DNA from: Clytia hemisphaerica
Taxonomy: Eukaryota; Cnidaria; Hydrozoa; Leptothecata; Clytiidae
DNA: 64,000 nt
NCBI GenBank assembly: GCA_902728285.1
Contig: CACVBU010000791.1
Location: 186,001 to 250,000, forward strand
Reading direction: 5' to 3'
The notes under the pieces: generated by a model
What the model was told of the DNA's origin: nothing
Seen by the model: only the letters and a program-made list of their open reading frames with translations
Database searches by the model: none
Translations under genes and position numbers: made by a program
Part shown: piece after piece, positions 58,212 to 64,000 of the stretch
Numbering within the stretch: position 1 is the first letter of the stretch
Layout of the letters: each line of letters opens with the position of its first letter

Positions 58212-61200
58212 TTACGCTGGTAAGGTGACAATAGACGAGGTTTCTTGGTTGAATTTCGATGATTTGGGTGAATATTTTCGTCGTCCAACATTCTCTGGTC
58301 TTGGTTTCCTAAAAAAAACAGGGTTCAAAATACAGTTTAATCTCGCAAATCCAAATTTGAGAGGCAAGTCTGGATTGTTTGAATCGTAGAAAATAATTCA
58401 TGAAAGTTTCTCCTTGATAAGCAAAGGCACAGGGAATTTCTTTAGTTACAAACAGTGGTAAAGAGAGACGAATAACAAAATGTCTGACTGTTGAGAGTCA
58501 ACAGTATCAAATATAAATTTACTACAATTTCAAATGGTAGTTTTTTAAAGTAAGATCATCAGCAAAGAACCATGAAACCCTGCTACCCTAATATGGGTTC
58601 ATTCCAAAACAACGCTGTAATATATGTTCTCTCACTATTTTCAGTGGTCAAACATACCTTGTAGACATGTGTCTTTCAACCCATTTAAGAAGAGTGACCA
58701 CAGAATCGGTGGATGGGAGTCGTTTGTCAGCCATTGTTTTCGTCATCTACAAAGAAAAAATAAAGGTCAATTAATACATAACAATGTATATGTATATTAG
58801 GTTGTAGTTTAGGCCGTTTGTTTTAAATTATAGGCCAAATTCTATCACGCTGCTAATCCAAAACTTTGCGGGACATAAAATCTAAACGCTGCAATAATGA
58901 CGAGTACCTGGCAATTGCAATTTTTTTTTTTGCAATTTCAAAACAATTTGAACAGTGTCAAATTCTTCATAAGAAACCCTGAGACCGCGGAATACAAGCA
59001 ATGTGGTCAATTTATTTTTTACATACATGGTTGTTGACGATTCTGAACGAGATAGCCATCCCCTTCAAAGCTTTCATTGCGTCTTCATCTGTGACGTCAT
59101 CACCAGCAAATAAGATGCGAACTCTATATCAAAAGAATGAGAAATTTTGATTATTTTTAACGCTTGTTTCTAGTCTCGTTATACGAGTAAAACTTGGAAT
59201 CCGGGGACTATTTAGGCATATACAGATAGGCTTAAAAATCCCCATAAATGTTTTGTCTTGTATCGTTTCGACTTTTCTTGTTCCATACACGCTTTTTTTT
59301 CATAAGAATACACTTTATAAGAATGTCCATGATGAAAATGGCCAAAAAACTAAGAATATGATAAGAATATCAATCATCATCATGGAATTTTGCTACTAAA
59401 GCTAAGAATGCCAATTTAAGAGCATTTTCAATTATAAATTATCAATTATCCCCAAGTTAGGCTCACTCCTTTTACAAAAGTGCCATTTTATGCTTGAGAC
59501 GTATGTACTAAATGTTAAATCTAGTATGAATTAGGATCCTAACCTAAGAATATGCTGTAAGAATATTTTAGGATGATTTTCCCAAAGAAGTTAAGAATAT
59601 CCATGATGAAATGGATTTACACCATTCTTATAAACAAAAGCGTGTAAGTGCTTCTACGGAAAACACTTGATCACGTGATCATTTAGCAATCCAGGGATGT
59701 CAATGTTGAAAGTTTTAGCAATTGAATTGACCATTTGCGTCGAGTATATCAATTCAAAATTCATACCTTTCGGACCAATCAACACCAAAAGCAGTTCTTA
59801 AAATATGAATGGATGCTCTTCCTCTATTCCAGTTGACATTTGGGGGTTTGATTTCCAAAGCACAATGAGCTTGACCAGCCTGTACAATAGTAAAATTATT
59901 TCAAGTCGTTCTACATATTTCATAATTCTATGCAACCGATAAGATAAGGATTGGTCCAGTGCCAAAAACACACAGTTCTTAAAATGGTTTTAATGCCAGA
60001 AAGGCGAGCCTGTTTTTCTTTGTCAGCGCCAAGACCATCATTTTCACATGTTATATCATTATTTTGGGATGAATGCATATTCGTGATGTTGTCCTTAAAC
60101 TTGAAAATTTAAGAAAAACCTAAATAAACTGCCATTTTGATGACGACCTAGGTAGATTAAACTTAAAAGAACGATGCGTAAAAGACATTTAAAGCAGTGA
60201 CATGTTTGCGTGAATCATTCTGGGATGGTTAACTAGAATAAGTCGTCCTTTTCTTTCGGCACTCCATGTTAAAAGGGCTCCATCGAGTGGGGAGGTACAC
60301 ATAGATTTATAAAGCCCCAAGGGCTAGATGGAGTGCTTTAAGCTCTTCCAAGCAAAAAAAGTGAATATCGCAAAAAAATATCGCTGCTATTGTTTTCGAA
60401 AACCCGCGAAGCTTCTGAGTGGTCAAGTGCTAAAATTCTATTGCAATGTCACGTGACACACTTTTCAGCAAAAGCACGATATCCAGCCCTTTGGGCGTTA
60501 AAAATCTAGGGAGGTACCAGGCCATAGAAGGATATAAATAATAACTTACAATGAATCCAGAATATGTGATCAATTGTCTGGCTTTTTCGATCAGTTCATT
60601 CCTTTTCTCCAATGGAACTTCACATAATGATACGTCAACAAAACGCCCTTGTTCTCCACCCAAGCACCATGTTGACAGACCTGAGAAGGTATAACGTAAA
60701 AGAATTTGACGATTTTTTTAGACCGCGGAACTACGTATTATACTAGAGCTAGACTAGTAAACTAGTAAAGTTCTTGTTGGAAATATACTGTCTTAAACTT
60801 ATCACAAAACTATATAATGGATACTCTCCATTCCGAAATTTCATTACATAATAAATAGTAAGTTTTCATAAATCGAATCTCTCATCGATTGATCGTTCAA
60901 ATTAAAAGGGTCAGTGAACTGAATTTATTGAAAAGTTCTTCATACCTCTTCATGGAGTTGTTTCAGCATCCTTGCTAATCGTTCTTGATGCTCCGCTGGC
61001 ATAGGATGTACAAACTTCGATCCATCATTATGGATAATATCCAATCCGTGATTGCCTGCATATGTTAGCCCCTCAATACCAACCATAGATTTAACATCAT
61101 CAACACTACGGCCTGATATGACGGCGATAAAAACATCAGGGTGATTTGAAAGACGTTCTAATAAACGTTTTGTTTCTGTCGGGATTTTGGCCATAGCTGG

Positions 61201-61296
61201 AGTGGGAGCTATTGGAGCTAATGTACCATCGTAGTCGAGGAGTAAAGCAAGGAGAGCTCGATCACCAACATAGCTTTCATTTGGTATGTCATGATG
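58212..61296 (-). CDS. Trehalose-6-phosphate synthase/phosphatase, C-terminal phosphatase part (partial, frameshifted)
   Basis: The HAD-type trehalose-phosphatase half of a fused TPS-TPP enzyme, which makes trehalose from trehalose-6-phosphate. Exons in minus order: 60946-61296, 60550-60680, 59767-59879, 59027-59123, 58658-58746, 58212-58308 (stop). Motif I is LLALLLDYDGTLAPIAPTP (nucleophile Asp in DYDGT). Motif II is VISGRSVDDVKSMVG with TYAGNHGLDI. Then come CALEIKPPNVNWNRGRAS and motif III, FAGDDVTDEDAM. The order and wording closely match insect TPS. The exon at 60550-60680 is 131 nt but lies between two phase-0 junctions, so one base is missing. The reading frame changes at about 60622, inside what should be an Arg codon of the conserved HYRE. 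The glycosyltransferase (GT20) half is not seen up to 64000, so the gene continues past the window or is truncated. Either a recent pseudogene or an assembly error. Confidence 0.9.
59285..59646. mobile_element. TACACG-type MITE, ATTCTTA word, copy 2 (inverted)
   Basis: Inverse of 33276-33620, with the same termini (TACACGC-T(n)-CATAAGAAT) and eight or more AAGAAT words. It lies in the intron between the trehalose-gene exons 59767-59879 and 59027-59123. Confidence 0.8.
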
Positions 61297-61532
61297 CTAT
61301 GTTTAGAGCAGCCATACGGAAATGAGGCCCTAGCAACGGATGCGATTTCCCGTTGCTAAGGAGAAAATTGTATACCAGGGCTCATAAGAAACCCAATATA
61401 TCGGCAGATATTTATGCTACGGCCTTGAAATTTTCAGGGTATGTTCAGGAAGGATAAAGGATCCTAAAAAGCCCTAAATCCCGAAATTGATAAATTTTTC
61501 ACCAATTTTCAAAATCTCATATGACTACCCCC

Positions 61533-61977
61533 TTAAGAGATGAAAAAACAGCCTTTCTGATTACTCAAAGTTCAACGATCACTTCTATTGAAAATTCTAT
61601 TGTAAAAACGTTGATTAGGTCATTAAATGAAAGTCCAGAAAAGACGGCTCGCCGTACAAATCGGACGGTTTCTACTTAACGCAATGATATTAAATTGGTT
61701 CTTGTAAAACTGTCAGAAGTCGAGTAAAATCAAGATTAAGTCAGATTAAGTTATAATTTTCTCGAGCTCTAGCTTTCCATATTATGGTGCGGTCATGATG
61801 CGGTTATATTAGTAGAATCGCTAGGAAATTCTGAGCAAGAAGATATAGGTACCTTTTCGTATAGGAGAGGTGTACCCAAAATATAAGCCCTAAAAGTTTG
61901 CGCATAATCAGGCTTGAAACAAAAGAATTTTGTCACAACACGCTAATTATGCAGATTTTTTATAGCGACAACAAAAG
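61533..61977 (+). mobile_element. Internally deleted LINE derivative
   Basis: The first ~206 bases match 54112-54317. The remaining ~235 match 56936-57168. Everything between, i.e. both ORFs, is gone. Both parts are about 95 % identical to the longer element. The junction falls in AGATTAAGTTATAATTTTCT near 61740. It is non-coding, so it would depend on the parent LINE for mobility. Confidence 0.85.
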
Positions 61978-64000
61978 AAACCTATTTACTCGACATAAAC
62001 TCCCTTAAGGTGGTAGTCTACCGCCAGATTTCAAAAGTCAAAAAATCACATTTTTTGCAATAACTCAAGAACTTCTTTACATTTCGTAATGAAATTTTCA
62101 GGAAATGTATATCAACTATTAACATTTCTAAAAATAAAAAAAAAATCTAAAAATAACCAAAGACGGGGGTAAAATCAGCCAGGGGGTAAAATACTTTATT
62201 TTGCTTGTGTCAGGTTTTCTGAATAGTCGGCTTGACCTATGAAGTTAGTTTTTTTTTAAATGACTAATATTTAGAAAAGGTCTGGAATGAGTGAAAAAAA
62301 AAATTAAAATATTTTTCCAGGGGGTAATAAACTGAAAAAAACGCTTTTTTGAGATTAAAAATCAGGAAACCAATTTTAAAACTTTTTAATCCATTCATTC
62401 AATGCACAATCATTTAAGGAAACTTCCCTGAAAATTTCAAGTCTGTAGCTACTCTCAATCCTAAGATATTTCTGACAAGGTGTTTGCGAACCCCCGGAAA
62501 CGCATTTTGAGAAAATCAAAGAAAAAGACAAAAATGGCTATCATTTTAAGCTGGAAAGCTCTTTTCAAAAAATTTCTTCACTGAATACTCATCAAACCAG
62601 TCAGGTTTCATAAGTTAAAGTAAAACATTTCACAAAAATTGATAAATTATCCAAAAATCAACAAAAACATGTTGCGCTAAAGTTACGTAAATATAGCAAA
62701 CTTTGCGGTAATCTTGCGATAACATCAAATTTAGGTGAAAACAGCCACATAAGTGTGACAAAATGTTCATTGGAATTCCAGCATGACTCTCTATAGACAT
62801 GGAAACTTTTCTAGTGCATATTTTTATTCACATAGACTTGAATTGACAATGAGCTGGCTTGATTGAAGGCGGTGCCTTCGCTTCGGTTACCGCCTAGGCG
62901 GTTATGAATGGCTGGTGTCAGATGAGAAATGTGTGTCTCCAGAAGTTAGATCCAGTTCATTATAATGCACATTTCTATCTCTGTTACATCATGTTGTGCT
63001 TGGAAATATCTCAGTTACATTTAAATCCACTACAAAACAATATGTGAGCCACCAAAAGCACACTGTCTATGCTCAAAACAAAATGCCGACAACTTAAATG
63101 TTTTTCGCAGAAATCCAGCAACACAACCAATATAGAGCAACTTCATAGATTCTGTAGAGTCCATTCTTCATTTAAATAAATCATTTCAATCAAAGAGATT
63201 AAGTTTTGATCTAAAACTTGCCAAGAAATCTGCAGAATCATGCTTACAGCTTGCTTTTCAGCTGGTTTTGATGTGCTACACTACTGCAGCTACCATCTTT
63301 AATTTCAAAGATTACGTAATGCCACGGAAAATAATATTTTGACGAGGAAGCTTTCTTTTGGCGTATCACATTGCTTAGACGATCCTATCGTCTACACAAG
63401 ATCACTAAAAAGGGAATAGTTTAGGAGAGGCGTGATAAATTCGGGTGGAGTAAGCAGTGGCGGAGATGTTTACAGTGTAGACGATACCAATTTGGCGCAA
63501 AAGCAATAAACTGAAAAAAGCCGTGGATTTGCCTTTGCGTATTATTGACGTTTCGGTGCGGCCATTTTCAAAACATTCGAAAACGCACAGCATCAACTTT
63601 TTCTTTTCTACACTGGCTGAAGGATTTTTTTGCATGAAATTATTTTCTTTATGGGTTTATTTTGTAGCTCAAATTTAGAATGTTAGTTTGCAATTTATTT
63701 GCAACAAGTATTCAAATTTTAAGAGCCATGCTTCATATGTTTAACATACTTTTTGACTTCAGAAACACAAAGACTAACAGGTTTGTTATTAATATTTTTT
63801 ACTTCCAACCTTCTTTTTTCTTCAGTAATTTAACTCAAAGACACCACACTTGCTGTACATTTAGTATCATTTTACACATTTCCCTTCTGATAAAACAGCT
63901 TTTTACCTTCTTTTCAATACTCCCTATTTTTGTTTTGTTAGAAATTCTACAAGTTACTAATTTTTAACTTTTATATTTTTTATATTTGACATGTTTAGTA
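61978..64000. other. Right edge, no gene recognised
   Basis: This should be intron or upstream sequence of the trehalose gene on the minus strand, but no glycosyltransferase exon is recognisable. A short GC-richer hairpin (GGCGGTGCCTTCG..ACCGCCTAGGCGG) lies at about 62873-62900. The rest is AT-rich and unassigned. Confidence 0.5.

Noticed and set aside
58165-58389. Plus-strand open frame of 74 codons
   Set aside because: It is antisense to the terminal exon of the trehalose gene (58212-58308), whose acceptor, phase and stop all fit.

Overview
The window is AT-rich animal nuclear DNA from an invertebrate that cannot be named from sequence alone. The evidence is spliceosomal GT..AG introns, polyadenylation signals, a polyubiquitin gene, animal-type CSTF2, ARID5 and proprotein convertase genes, a trehalose-phosphate synthase/phosphatase gene and CR1-like LINE remains. 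Six protein-coding genes are recognisable. I rebuilt five of them to closed reading frames by joining exons whose phases agree. The sixth (trehalose) enters from the right edge and carries a one-base frameshift.

Layout. 1-4800: no convincing gene, repeats only. 4916-6061 (-): polyubiquitin, five 76-residue units plus Cys. 6062-6517: compact divergent promoter. 6518-19416 (+): CSTF2, ten exons, 453 aa. 19417-22142: intergenic, holding a TTAA-flanked element. 22143-32811 (+): an ARID5-type chromatin protein, eight coding exons, 906 aa. 32812-35983: intergenic with two inverted-repeat elements. 35984-44373 (-) and 44995-53797 (+): two paralogous furin/kexin-type convertases, head to head across 621 bases (811 and 860 aa). 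54112-57168: decayed CR1-like LINE. 58212-61296 (-): phosphatase half of a trehalose-6-phosphate synthase/phosphatase. 61533-61977: an internally deleted derivative of the LINE. The rest to 64000 has no gene I can support.

The genes are not an operon. They are neighbours with separate jobs: protein tagging, mRNA 3'-end processing, chromatin regulation, precursor cleavage in the secretory pathway, and trehalose metabolism. The two convertases are an obvious inverted duplication and share an unusual C-terminal architecture.

The most distinctive content is the repeat fraction. Introns and spacers are packed with short inverted-repeat elements (about 0.2-1.7 kb) with recognisable target duplications (TA, TTAA, TAC, or 8 bp). 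Almost every family is built from its own short word, iterated in both orientations. In one superfamily with TACACG termini the word differs between elements but is uniform within each element, including the copy next to the terminal repeat. Several of these elements sit within a few bases of splice sites.
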